Assembly: GCA_029204225.1 (NCBI GenBank)
Contig: CM055094.1
Coordinates: forward strand, 19,313,540 to 19,377,539
Length of the DNA stretch: 64,000 nucleotides
Source of the DNA: Diphasiastrum complanatum
Taxonomy: Eukaryota > Streptophyta > Lycopodiopsida > Lycopodiales > Lycopodiaceae
Direction of reading: 5' to 3'
The position numbers were made by a program, and so were the translations under genes. Numbering within the stretch: the first letter of the stretch is position 1; each line of letters starts with the position of its first letter. The notes under the pieces are model-generated. The model searched no databases, was not told the origin of the DNA, and was given only the letters and a program-made list of their open reading frames with translations. Positions 33,698 through 44,069 of the stretch are shown here, piece by piece.

Positions 33698-35500
33698 CTT
33701 GTAAATAGATTTTAAAAACCATACTATGGTATTTAAAGATAAGTTTGACCAGATAGTCTCTATTTATGGGGAGACTAATGTACTCCCGTCATCGATGGTT
33801 TGCTCGGCGGAAGTTATGGAACAACTACATGATTCTAAGTATGAGCTTTTTCATCTTGTTTTGACATCTCATATGCATTGTGATGTGAATGATGATGTGA
33901 ATGTGTTAACATGCTTTGACACCAAAAATTAGCATCAAGAACAACTTTTAATGCAAGATTTAAAACAAGATTTCAATGATGTTTTTCCTAAATAGCTAAG
34001 ATTTTCTGAGGTACATACTTCTAATTATATTGCAGTCCGTTGTTAGCACATAATCAAATTTTTCTGAAATGAAAACTTTGAAATGGTTTAGAAAAGAGCA
34101 AGAACATAAAGATAGATTTTCAATTTCAAAATTGCAGAAAACATCAAACAGAAAGTACTATTCACTTTTGATGTTAGGTAAGTATGACCAAGCAAATACA
34201 ATATCATGGAAGGACTTGTGTATATAAGGCCAACGATCTGTAATAAAATACAAGTGTAAAAGTGTCTCACATGAATGGTCTCAAACATTCTATTACAGTA
34301 GCGTAAATGTAAAAATGTCTTTGCCTTGTCCTTATGCGTGCTGAGCTGTAGTCGATCCACCGTATTCCTAGTGAGAGTTCTTCTATGCAGATCCTCAACA
34401 TCCTGCGAGCCAGTGAATCCCTGTAAAAGTTTAGTCTTTTAGCCGGTAAGTCTTCTTTTACACCACTCCCTTGTCCTTTCTTTCCTTTATATCATGTATA
34501 CTTCTTTCTTTTTCCCATATTTTGTCCAGAAACCACCGAACTAGGGTTGTTTAGGTTGAAAGAACCATGTCTTGCATTTGAGTTTTGGAAGAATTTATCT
34601 TGGACAGCGAAAAAATCTGGTCTTTTGAGGAGGCGTTCAATCTCTCTGATGTTTTCAGCATCTCCTAAGTTGGCAAGGAGTTTAGCAGAAGGGTTTGCAG
34701 CAAATCAATCATGTGCTGGCGTAAAAAGAGAAAAGTAGGTGTGACTTGACAACATCTCTGGCGAGCTTGTGTAGCCAAAGAAAAAAGCCATTCATCTGAT
34801 TTTGGAAGAATGCACTAGGGAAGAATTTACTAAGATTGTTCATCATGAAACACGATTACCCAAAAAAAAGAAATGACATGGAGACCCATTTTTTTTTAAT
34901 TTTATAAAAAAAATATCCATATTTAAAATGCTTCAAATAAAGATATTGTAATGTTAAAAAAAATGTTGTATTTTGCAAGAAAATTAATCAACCTACTAAA
35001 ATTTTGTTAATAGATTTTTGTTAATAATTGCAAATTAGCTTATATGAAATAATAATACTATTCAAAATAAAATCATTGGACACAACCATTAGAATAACTA
35101 AAAAAAACCTTTTTGCTTATTAAAACAAAAGTTTTCAATGTTTTTTAAAAATTTTAAAAGTGTTTTAAATTACAATTCTTGTATCAAGGAAAATATTTTT
35201 TAAATTATGACAAAATTTTAATCAGTATTTAAATCTTTACTTATATTTAAACATTAAATGATTGCAAATGAAATTATTTCTACAAACTTCTTATATAAAC
35301 ACAACGAAAAATTAAAATATTAAAAACTTGACAGTTCGTTGCAATTTTTGTTTTGCTAATATTTAAATCATGAAAAAACTGCTAAATCTATATTTTTAAT
35401 ACAAACAAATTTAAAAACATTAAATTAATCAAAAAGATTTCCATACACAATATTTCAAGAAATATAAACGCAATTGTTTCTAAAATAAAAGAGAATTTAT
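33698..35500 (+). mobile_element. Ty3/gypsy relic (block C, chimera 2)
   Basis: Frame 33726-33932 is the same post-protease segment as 31014-31220, with the same inserted DVND codons, and the LKQDFNDVFPK linker follows. A longer AT-rich tail (to about 35480) is present than in chimera 1, with an internal deletion accounting for the difference. Confidence 0.7.
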
Positions 35501-35875
35501 TACTCCCGGAAATCATCAAGATCATTTACATTTTTTGTTTTTTTGAAGGAGCCATTGCAGTGTCAATTGGCACCTCTTCCCCAATTTCCTTGACAATTGT
35601 AACCAGATTTATCCTGAACTAGGACATCAGCAAACTCCCCTTTATCACCCACTTTTCCACTAGTAGGAGGTTGGGGTTCTTTTTGATAAAAATACAGCAA
35701 AATAAATCCATTTGATTCTAGAAATGATGGAGAAAGCACCTACTTAAAATCCAAACAAGTTCTAGAAGCTAGATTACTAATCAATGTATTGATTCCTAGT
35801 TTATCTTGGCTTGAACTCTATGAATTATCTCCAAAACTTTTCACACATGTGGATGTACGGCTTGCTGCTGCCTGC
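35501..35875. other. Spacer
   Basis: Second copy of 32641-33010. No gene seen. It ends at the Penelope-like RT fragment. Confidence 0.4.
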
Positions 35876-36481
35876 ATCCAATGATTTTAAATGGGTTTCG
35901 AAAAATACAGGTTAATATGAATGGAGTACTGTAGACCGCAAGAATACCTTATGCATTTGGAATTTCTATTTGATAGACAATTGCATTATCAGACTTGGGG
36001 ATCATACTTGGCGATAGGTTGGGGGAATACCAATGGGTTTTTCATATTCACCAATGTCTTGTAATTGGTACCGTTCTTTTTTTAAATTGCAGTTTATTAA
36101 AAGGCTTGCAAGATTAGGGAAAATTAAATTTATAAAAAATATTCGTTCAGGTACATTGACGATATATGCTTTATCAATAATCATACGGTTGGACATTTCC
36201 CAGACAAGACTCAACCAAGAACACCTGACAATCCTTTTTGGATCTATCCCCTGGAATACCTTGAGATAGACGGAAACGACAACACATGTAATTTGGTGAA
36301 CTTTCCGAATATTACAATTACCTTTAACCCAATTACCGGTTGTACACATCTGTCCAAATATGATAAAAGGGGAGACCTTCCTTTTCTCTTTTTGCAATAT
36401 ATACACCTTGCCTCATATAGACCCGTGTTTAACTCATATAATAGATGTGTGGTAACTTGGGGTAGCTTGATATGTATCTAG
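35876..36481 (+). pseudogene. Penelope-like reverse transcriptase fragment, copy 2
   Basis: Plus-strand copy of 11460-12060. The R-stop-VGGIPMGFSYSP block is at about 36010-36060, with the same TAG before VGG. Seven nucleotides are missing relative to copy 1 just before the catalytic region, so the YIDD codons are out of frame. NFPNITITFNPITGC and YDKRGDLPF are readable at 36293-36481. It ends at the same point as copy 1 in block D sequence, so both derive from one truncated insertion that was later inverted or re-duplicated. Confidence 0.78.
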
Positions 36482-36700
36482 GCAACTAATAAAACAACAA
36501 CACACCTCTGGATGGCTTCACAAGCTTCTCTAACTCATTCTTATGATACTATCATTATGTCTAACTTTCCAGATACTAGATGCAAGAGTATTTGACAGAT
36601 TCCTAATTCTTTACTCTCCAAGTGTTGTTTGTAGCTCATCGTAGATGCTTTGAGAATAATATTACTAGTTATATTAATTGGGGGGGGGGGGGGGGATTTT
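36482..36700. other. Block D fragment and 16-bp G run
   Basis: Inverse of 11257-11459. G run at about 36680-36695, 16 bp against 11 in the inverted counterpart. No gene. Confidence 0.6.
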
Positions 36701-37499
36701 GGATTTTTTGCTCTTGAATAGGGATTTTGGAAGTTCCTTTATTGCATTCAGGTTTGCCATTACTTTTTCCCTATTCACTTTTTTGGGTTAAGGCAATTGA
36801 AAGCCTTAAAAAAAAAAGCAATTTTTGTTGAGTACTTTGTAGACCTAGCAACCGTATCCTTTTAGAGGTGTATGCTATTTTTTTCCATTTGAAAATGGCT
36901 TCTAATAATCACTTAAGGGTCACTTGATTGTGAATTGGCACACTGGCAATTCATAGTATGGATTGTCAGCCGATTACCAAAAGGAGTGCAAATGGAATGT
37001 CCTCCATATTGAAAGATGCTATCCGACTTGTTAAAGCCTACGATAGCACCGTGATTGCCTCACAGAAGAGTATGCACAGCCAATCAGCCCAAAAGCCTAA
37101 GAATGAAAAGCCAAAAAATAATAAGATAAAAAATCTATTTTTTGATGAATTAGAAGCTACTGCTTGCCAACAAACTTGGGCATCATGCCAAACAGAGATC
37201 CGAGAGGGAAAATAAATCATCAAGTTTCATGGCGATGGATTTACCGACAGGTAAATTGAATGTTGATTTGTTAAATGGTTGTGAATATACTTCTAACTTC
37301 AGTACACTTTCATTCAAGTCTAATCAATGGTTTCAAGTTAAAGGCAATATTCTAGGGAAAGACATAAGTATAATGGTTGATTTTGGAGGTACTCACAACT
37401 TTTTGAATGTGCGGCCTGTATAGAAGCTTCGAGTGCCCACCATGGCCAATGATCAACATTATCTGGTCCTCTAGCCTCAGGGTCAGACACAGAAGTTTG
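36701..37499 (+). pseudogene. Ty3/gypsy gag tail and aspartic protease relic
   Basis: Frame 36958-37215 reads MSSILKDAIRLVKAYDS and then a Lys/Asn-rich stretch, as at the end of gypsy gag. Frame 37229-37423 reads TLSFKSNQWFQVKGNILG and IMVDFGGTHNFLNVRPV: a retropepsin N-terminal half with the active-site DSG changed to DFG. A stop follows at 37421-37423. This is the most complete gypsy piece in the window and the parent form of block C. Confidence 0.85.
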
Positions 37500-39130
37500 G
37501 GATGTGAAAGTCCCTACTTTGGAGGTTCGGATGCAAGATCATGTTGAGCGGCTCGACTTCCATGTTATGAATCTTGATAGAACTTATGTAATCCTAGGAT
37601 ATGAATGGTTTTTTGATAAATCAGATTCGTTGAAAATAGATTTTTAAAACCATACTATTGTATTTAAAGATAAGTTTGACCAGATAGTCTCTATTTATGG
37701 GGAGACTAATGTACTCCCATCACCGATGGTTTCCTTTGCGGAAGTTATGGAAAAACTACATAATTCTAAGTATGAGCTTTTTTATCTTGTTTTGAAATCT
37801 CGTATGCATTGTGATGTGAATGTGTTAACATGCTTTAACACCAAAAATTAGCATCAAGAACAGCTTTTAATGCAAGATTTAAAACAAGAGTTCAATGATG
37901 TTTTTCCTAAATAGCTAAGATTTTTTGAGGTACATACTTCTAATTATATTGCAGTCCGTTGTTAGAACATAATCAAATTTTTCTGAAATGAAATCTTTGA
38001 AATGTTTTAGGAAAGAACAAGAACATAAAGATAGATTTTCAATTTCAAAATTGCAGAAAACATCAAACAGAAAGTACCATTCACTTTTGATGTTAGGTAA
38101 GTATGACCAAGCAAACACAATATTATGGAAGGACTTGTGTATATAAGGCCAAAGATCTGTAATAAAATACAAGTGTAAAAGTGTCTTACATGAACGGTCT
38201 CAAACATTCTATTATAGTAGCGTAAATGCAAAAATATCTTTGTCTTGTCCTTGCGCGTGCTGAGCTGTAGTCGATCCACCGTATTCCTAGTGAGAGTTCT
38301 TCTATGCAGATCCTCGTCATCCTGCAAGCTAGTTAATACCTGTAAAAGTTCAGTCTTTTAGCCAGTAAGTCTTCTTTTGCACCACTGCCTTGTCCATCCT
38401 TTCCTTTATATCATGTATACTTCTTTCTTTTTCCCATATTTTGTCCAGAAACCACCAAACTAGGGTTGTTTAGGTTGAAAGAACCAGGCCTTTCATTTGA
38501 GTTTTGGAAGAATTTATCTTGGACAATGATAAAACGTGGTCTTTTGAGGAGGCGTTGAATCTCTCTGATGTTTTCATCATCTCCTAAGTTGGCAAGGAGT
38601 TTAGCAGAAGGGTTTGCAGCAAATCAATCATGTGCTGGCGTAAAAAGAGAAAAGTATGTGTGACTTGACAACATCTCTGGCGAGCTTGTGTAGCCAAAGA
38701 AAAAAGCCATTCATCTAATTTTGGAAGGATGGACCAAGGAAGAATTTACTAAGATTGTTCATCATGAAACACGATGATCCCAAAAAAAGGAAATGACATG
38801 GAGACCCATTTTTTTTTAATTTTATACAAAAAAATACCCATATTTAAAATGCTTCAAATAAAGATATTGTAATGCTAAAAAAAATGTTGTATTTTGCAAG
38901 AAAATTAATCAACCTACTAAAATTTTGTTAATAGATTTTTATTAATAATTGCACATTAGTTTACATGAAATAATAGTACTATTCAAAATAAAATCATTGG
39001 ACACAACCATTAGAATAACTAAAAAAAAAAATTTGCTTATTAAAACAAAAGTTCTTTAATTTTATTTTAAAAATTTTAGAAGTGTTTTGAATTACAATTC
39101 TTGTATCAAGAAAAATATTTTTTAAATTAT
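37500..39130 (+). mobile_element. Ty3/gypsy relic: protease end, RT linker, AT-rich tail (block C)
   Basis: Continues the protease: VPTLEVRMQDHVERLDFHVM, VILGYEWFFDKSDSL, then FDQIVSIYGETNVLPSPMV, VLTCFNTKN, and LKQEFNDVFPK before a stop. RT, RNase H and integrase are absent. The region after 38000 is a non-coding tail shared by all block C copies. From 38497 on it is duplicated at 14114. Confidence 0.8.
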
Positions 39131-39134
39131 GACC

Positions 39135-39547
39135 TAAGCTGAACCAAAAGGAATCATATGCACATAAATATGCCTCTTCAAATCATTCCTACAAGAACAG
39201 TTGAATCATCATGCAATAATCATCGTTTCCACATCCTATTAGAGCAACATTGCTCCAAAGTTTTCCACAAATTTCTAGTCTCCATACACTGCCGAGCAAT
39301 ACTCTACATACACTGCTCAGAGAGCCTAGCCCCCATGCTCTGCAATCACTGTGGACCGAGTCGAACGTCCATACTCTGCATTCACTGTGGACTGAGCTGA
39401 GCGTCCATATTCTGCATACAAAGTTGACTGAGCCGAGTCCATCCAAAGACGACCGATACGAAGCCCTCCACAGTCGACCGAGCCGAGACTCCACTTGACT
39501 GTTACCAGAGCCGAACCTTCAATAGAGTCATCAGCCGAGTCCAGAAC
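39135..39547 (+). repeat. E5 leader with 36-bp tandem repeats
   Basis: Duplicate of 14575-14971, 24576 bp away, with three 36-bp units at about 39338-39445. Confidence 0.8.
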
Positions 39548-40721
39548 CTGTCTGCAACAACATCTTCCAGTTCTGATGACCCAACTCAAGACATAATTGA
39601 CATCACCATGGAAAGCCTCGATATCTCTGAGATGAACACTTGGTACCAGTAGGCACACTAGTTCCTGAGCCACATAGAATTCCAACTTCCTCTTTTGATC
39701 AGTGGCTAGCAGAGCCCGTTTCGATTGCATATTGCTTATAACCACACCGACAGATTTTCTAGTTCATGTTACATCCTAACCAAAATTTTGTTTATATTAT
39801 CCCTATTTCTAGAGCTGACCTGAATACATTTGGCTTCCCTAGGGGAGCAAACACTGTCAATAGGACCCTCAAAAAGATTGAATCCACAACATACTTCAAA
39901 TACATAGATCCCTCAGTGGACAAATGGAAAAACAAAGATGGTTACCTTATTGAGGTCATAAATGATAAGCCCTTAGCTGCTCCGTGCGCCTATCTAACGA
40001 AATATACATAGTGCTATAGGTCCAAGATCACGTGTATCCCCATGAAACTATTCCACATGATGGCTGATTCTAAACTACATGATCAGAACCTTTATGACTC
40101 TGCCTACTTTGCTTCCAACTGCCTCCATGACTATATCAAGAACAAGCAAACCTCCAATTATTGGGCTATCTTCTGGTAGATGTCACTTTGTAGCAGTTGA
40201 GCCACTGACCTCGATTTTGAGACCACTTGATGCTAGCAGATAAAAGCTTGGGAGACTCCCTCAGAACCAGCCAAGAATACCAACTCTACTTCCAAGCCTA
40301 TTGCAACAGATTCCACGCAAGCGACTTCTCAAAAGAGAAAGAGTTCTTTCTCTCCACAAGGGCCAACTGTAAAGCACCAAACGGTCGACCTAGTGAAGCT
40401 TACATCGAGAAAGACACCCACGTACTCTATGTCACAGACGAAGGATCGATACAAGCGAAGCGTCATGCTTCATCAGATGAAACAGACTCAAATGATGTGG
40501 AGTTTACATTCAAGGAGTTCCATGGCCCAAAAGGGCTGTCTAAGAAATGCCATGTAAGAGAGAGAAAATTGTCGAATTTTAAAACTCCGACCGAGTTTTT
40601 GGTCTGCCCGCACAACTCCGATGACTTGACCTCACTAGTAACGTATGTAGTTAACTGGAAGTTGGGTAGCCGCAACGCGTGGGGTCCATACTTCAAGATT
40701 CTATTTTCTACCATTAACTAA
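39548..40721 (+). pseudogene. Unrecognised gene E, longest copy (E2)
   Basis: The start codon is CTG (39548-39550) instead of ATG and codon 38 is TAG, so it cannot be translated normally. It is nevertheless the longest version: PISRADLNTFGFPRG, FKYIDPSVDKWKNKDGYLIEV, KYT-stop, then SLRTSQEYQLYFQAYCNRF, FSKEKEFFLSTRANCKAPNG, HVLYVTDEGSIQAKRHASS, CHVRERKLSNFKTPTEFLVC and AWGPYFKILFS. The 3' half (40227-40721) is one clean 164-residue frame. No family recognised. F follows 475 bp downstream. Confidence 0.55.
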
Positions 40722-41195
40722 CATGACTTCTCATGTAAATGTAAATCGTATTGCACATCAAAGTTTTCTTTCCATCTACTAAAGTATTCACATCAAAGGA
40801 AAACAGTCTTATCGATCTGCAAATCATGGCAAGAAACTTTGAATATTTTGGATCACAATGAGCGCCAATGTGAATCTAAATTTTTGAAACTCAGAAAATA
40901 CGGAAGTGTGTTGGATCAAATGAAGCGGCAAGGTTATCTCAAACTTTTGCAATTCAAAAATTTGCAATTTCAACACACATCTATTGAAAAAATATTTTGC
41001 TTATTTTGCTCATAACTGCAAAGCTTTGATTTTCCATATAAAGCAAGAAACATGGAGTGTGATGGATCAAAAAGAGTGCCAAGGTCATTTCCAACTTTTC
41101 CAATTATTTTTTTTTTATAATTAAGATGAGTTTTAATAGCTTACAAGATATATAACAAGTGGGTTTTCTACTAGATTAATCTATCGATTATTAAG
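40722..41195 (+). other. E-F spacer
   Basis: Duplicate of 16116-16588. No gene seen. Confidence 0.6.
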
Positions 41196-42791
41196 ATGTC
41201 TAAATATCATCTCCATATTGATCTTCCCACAGAATATGCTCCACTGTCGAGAAAAAATCTGAAAGGTTCCACCTTACCAGCTCACCAAAGGACGAAAGAC
41301 AGGAAATATTGTGATCTATGGGTTGATGGAAGTTTGTATCCAATCGATCCAAGCTCAATGCAACATCCAAATTTTAGATCGGTCACACAACTCATACTGT
41401 TTTTGTGTGAAGGACACGATAGTCTATTGGGTTATTGTGAAAGATTGAAAAGTTATGGCATAAGTTATTCAATGAAAAAATCCACTATTTGGAAAATATG
41501 TTGAATGGTTTGCTTACTGACTACCGAGAAAAAGAAAATTTTTTTTGCAAACAAAAGAAGAAAATAAAATCTTGAAGATAGATAATTATCGTTTGCAAGA
41601 TATTATATTAAACCTCAACCAAGAAACTGACAATATGAAACTAATTGTACAAACATTGTGTACCTCATATTGTCAAATAAATGTAGAAGTAAACACATTT
41701 CGGAAGAAAATACTGAACAATAAGTGAAAAAGAGTTATTTTAAAAAGTAGTGACGAGCTCTCAACAAGTGGGGGTCAACGGAAAAAAGGAATATATGCTT
41801 TCAAGTAGGATCAATGGTTGTGAATTGTTTTTTTCTAAATCTTATTTTTATTTTGCGGAGCAGCTTTAGTCACCAATGAAAATCCGAAAGACAAGGACAT
41901 GATTGGAAAGTCTTTGAGTGCATACTTACAGCCAAGTCAACGACGAGTCTACTTGGAAATCAACGATATTCTCGAATCGTGCCCAAGATTGCAGAGGCCC
42001 TTATGGGCGAAGTCGGCAAGATCATTGACCGAAAATTGATACAAGGAGCATGTGATTATTCTGGTATTAGCAGGGATGCATATGACACAATGTTTAAAAT
42101 TATCAAAGAGGCATTTGGACAAGTACATATAAAACAATTTCCTATTCCCCGGCCCTTTCAAATCAAATTAGAGGGATGTGTTAAACAGGGGTTTGCAAAA
42201 CATCATTGGTATTCCTTACCATATCAATGAAATTTATAACTCAAAACATGGCACTTTGTCATATGATTCTACCAACAATATGTTTGTAGATCTGAATCAT
42301 TTATAGAGATTTATTGTAATGTTTTATGGAATCACAAACGAAATTGAAAGGGTTAGTGTTACACTTATGAATGGAACATTAAGCAATACGATAAACTCGG
42401 AGAGTCTTAATTTCAGTGTGCAGTCCGAAAATAATATTTGGTGGTTGGCAGCTTTCCAGGTTTAAATCTATTCTATTGAGTACTAGCAACTAATTCATCT
42501 CGAGAATTAATGGTTTTGTGTTTTAAGCTAATATTGTTTTGTTATTATAGGTCTGAGTTCAATTCTCTTCAAATAGTTCATGATTTTGTGTTTCAAACAG
42601 GTTTTAAAGAAGATCATGAAATTCTATTTTGGATTTTTAGTAAAACAGAATATCCAGAGATAATTAAGAATCATATGAGCGACACACCACTCAATGTTCC
42701 TAGAATAGGTGATTTTAAGGTGGAATGGTATTTGGTTCACACACCAAGAGCTACAGGGAGTGAAAATCCAAAACTTACAGAAATGTTTTAA
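41196..42791 (+). pseudogene. Unrecognised multi-exon gene F (copy F2)
   Basis: Near-identical duplicate of 16589-18186 with the same start (MSKYHLHIDLPTEYAPLSRK), coiled-coil stretch, two intron-like gaps and KLTEMF end. It differs by a 2-nt loss near 42172 (KLARDVLN region of copy F1), which shifts the frame, so F2 is the more damaged copy. Lesions common to both copies may instead be unrecognised introns. It ends about 100 bp before the CACGTG promoter of the CENH3-like gene. Confidence 0.5.
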
Positions 42792-42892
42792 CTGATCAAA
42801 CAACATTTATTTAGCTAAAACCAATAAAACCCAAGCCGTACACTCGTCGATCCAACAACGGATCAGATCTATTGCGCGTAATACAACCGTCC

Positions 42893-43263
42893 ACACGTGT
42901 GAGACCACACGTGCTACAATACACGTCAATTTGCCATTCGGCCGCATGCCCAAACGTGCGAGCTAACACGTGCCAGAACACACGTCACCAAACCATTCGA
43001 CCACATGGCGACATGTGCAAGTTTCACACGTGCGGATACAGAAGTGTGGTCCCACACGTCAGTTACTGATTGGGCCACGTGACCACACGTGCGAGCCGAT
43101 ACGTGTAAGAACACATGTCGCTGATCCATTCGGCCACATGTCCCCACATGGGATCCCACACGTGTTGATCCAGAGGTGCAGTTTCACACATGCGTATACA
43201 AATGTGTGGTTCCACATGTCAGCTATTGATTGGGCCACATGTCGATGGGATTCACACGTGCCA
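42893..43263 (+). promoter_or_regulatory. CACGTG-rich promoter array, unit 2
   Basis: Eight perfect CACGTG hexamers counted, with the same repeat anchors as 18285-18660. Several sites differ by single bases between the units (for instance CACACGTG at 43155 against CAGACGTA in unit 1), so sites have been both gained and lost. Confidence 0.75.
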
Positions 43264-43275
43264 ACTTTTTTCTCC

Positions 43276-43283
43276 TATATAAG
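43276..43283 (+). promoter_or_regulatory. TATA box of the uninterrupted CENH3-like gene
   Basis: TATATAAG, 335 bp before the ATG at 43611, right after the CACGTG array. Position and context are conserved in all units. Confidence 0.7.
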
Positions 43284-43339
43284 TCCATTCCCAAGGATTG
43301 TATAGGTTTTCTCGTAATTTGCTGTCGTGTTTGATTGCT

Positions 43340-43605
43340 TCCATACGACCTACATTCGTGATATCGCCAGCATGCGAGCGACCTCGTCCCCAAGCCTATT
43401 CCTTACACCCTCTCATGTCGTAGCGATATCAGCCTGACTTTCCCAGTATCGCCATCATGCAAGCCCCTGCCTCTCCCCGCCTGTCTCTGCCACTCTCTCG
43501 CGTTGTAGTGATATCACCCTTAGAGTTCTCAGTGTCGCCATTACGCGAGATAATTTAGCTCTCTCTTCTGCTGTATCTCTGTCCTCGCATGGTATAGATA
43601 TCCGG
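43340..43605 (+). repeat. Leader with GATATC repeats, unit 2
   Basis: GATATC at 43360, 43425, 43510 and 43597, the same spacing as unit 1. There is no long upstream frame that would clearly block use of the histone ATG, though I did not check every short one. Confidence 0.6.
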
Positions 43606-43610
43606 CCTCA

Positions 43611-44069
43611 ATGGCTCGGACGAAGCAAACTGCTAGGCTTACCCATTTTGTTCAACCATCCCGTCCCCTGACATTTGAACCCATACGTGTGCAAAGACGC
43701 GGAAGACCTCGCCGTCCATGGTTGAGGGACATTAGGGCCTTACAGAGGTACACCAAACTTGTGATCCTGAAAGCAGCCTTGTACCGGGCTGTGAGGGAGG
43801 TTACACAAGATATGACCACGCATCTGCCCTATGCAGTGAGGTGGAATATCGCTGCATTGGAGGCCCTCCATATTGCATACGAGGACTTCCAGACAAAATT
43901 GTTTGAGGATTCGATGCAGTGTTCCATTTATGGCAAGAGGGTGACACTGATGCCCAAGGACATGCTTCTTGTCATGAGGTTTCGAAACACCTATGATAGC
44001 GGTATGCCACATGGCAAATCATGCAGGCTTGAGGGTTGCCATGTGGCAAGCCATGTAGGCCTACCATAA
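43611..44069 (+). CDS. Centromeric histone H3-like protein (CENH3/CENP-A-like), uninterrupted copy
   Basis: A 152-residue, intronless H3-family protein. The tail starts MARTKQTAR like H3, but Lys9 is Leu; an AT-hook-like RRGRPRRP lies at residues 29-36. Helix alpha-N is about 37-50 (WLRDIRALQRY), alpha-1 55-68, alpha-2 78-106, loop 2 GKRVTL, alpha-3 MPKDMLLVMRF. Features typical of CENH3 rather than canonical H3: Trp78 where H3 has Phe84, loop 1 four residues longer than H3, FEDSM and VTLMPKD. Residue 107 is Tyr, where every other copy and canonical H3 (His113) have His. From about residue 131 the protein is encoded by the flanking repeat array (GMPHGKS...), a foreign C-terminus of about 22 residues. 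It has a TATA box and CACGTG promoter. If made, it would be expected to enter nucleosomes; expression is unknown. Histone family is certain; CENH3 class is likely. Confidence 0.85.
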   Translation: MARTKQTARLTHFVQPSRPLTFEPIRVQRRGRPRRPWLRDIRALQRYTKLVILKAALYRAVREVTQDMTTHLPYAVRWNIAALEALHIAYEDFQTKLFEDSMQCSIYGKRVTLMPKDMLLVMRFRNTYDSGMPHGKSCRLEGCHVASHVGLP

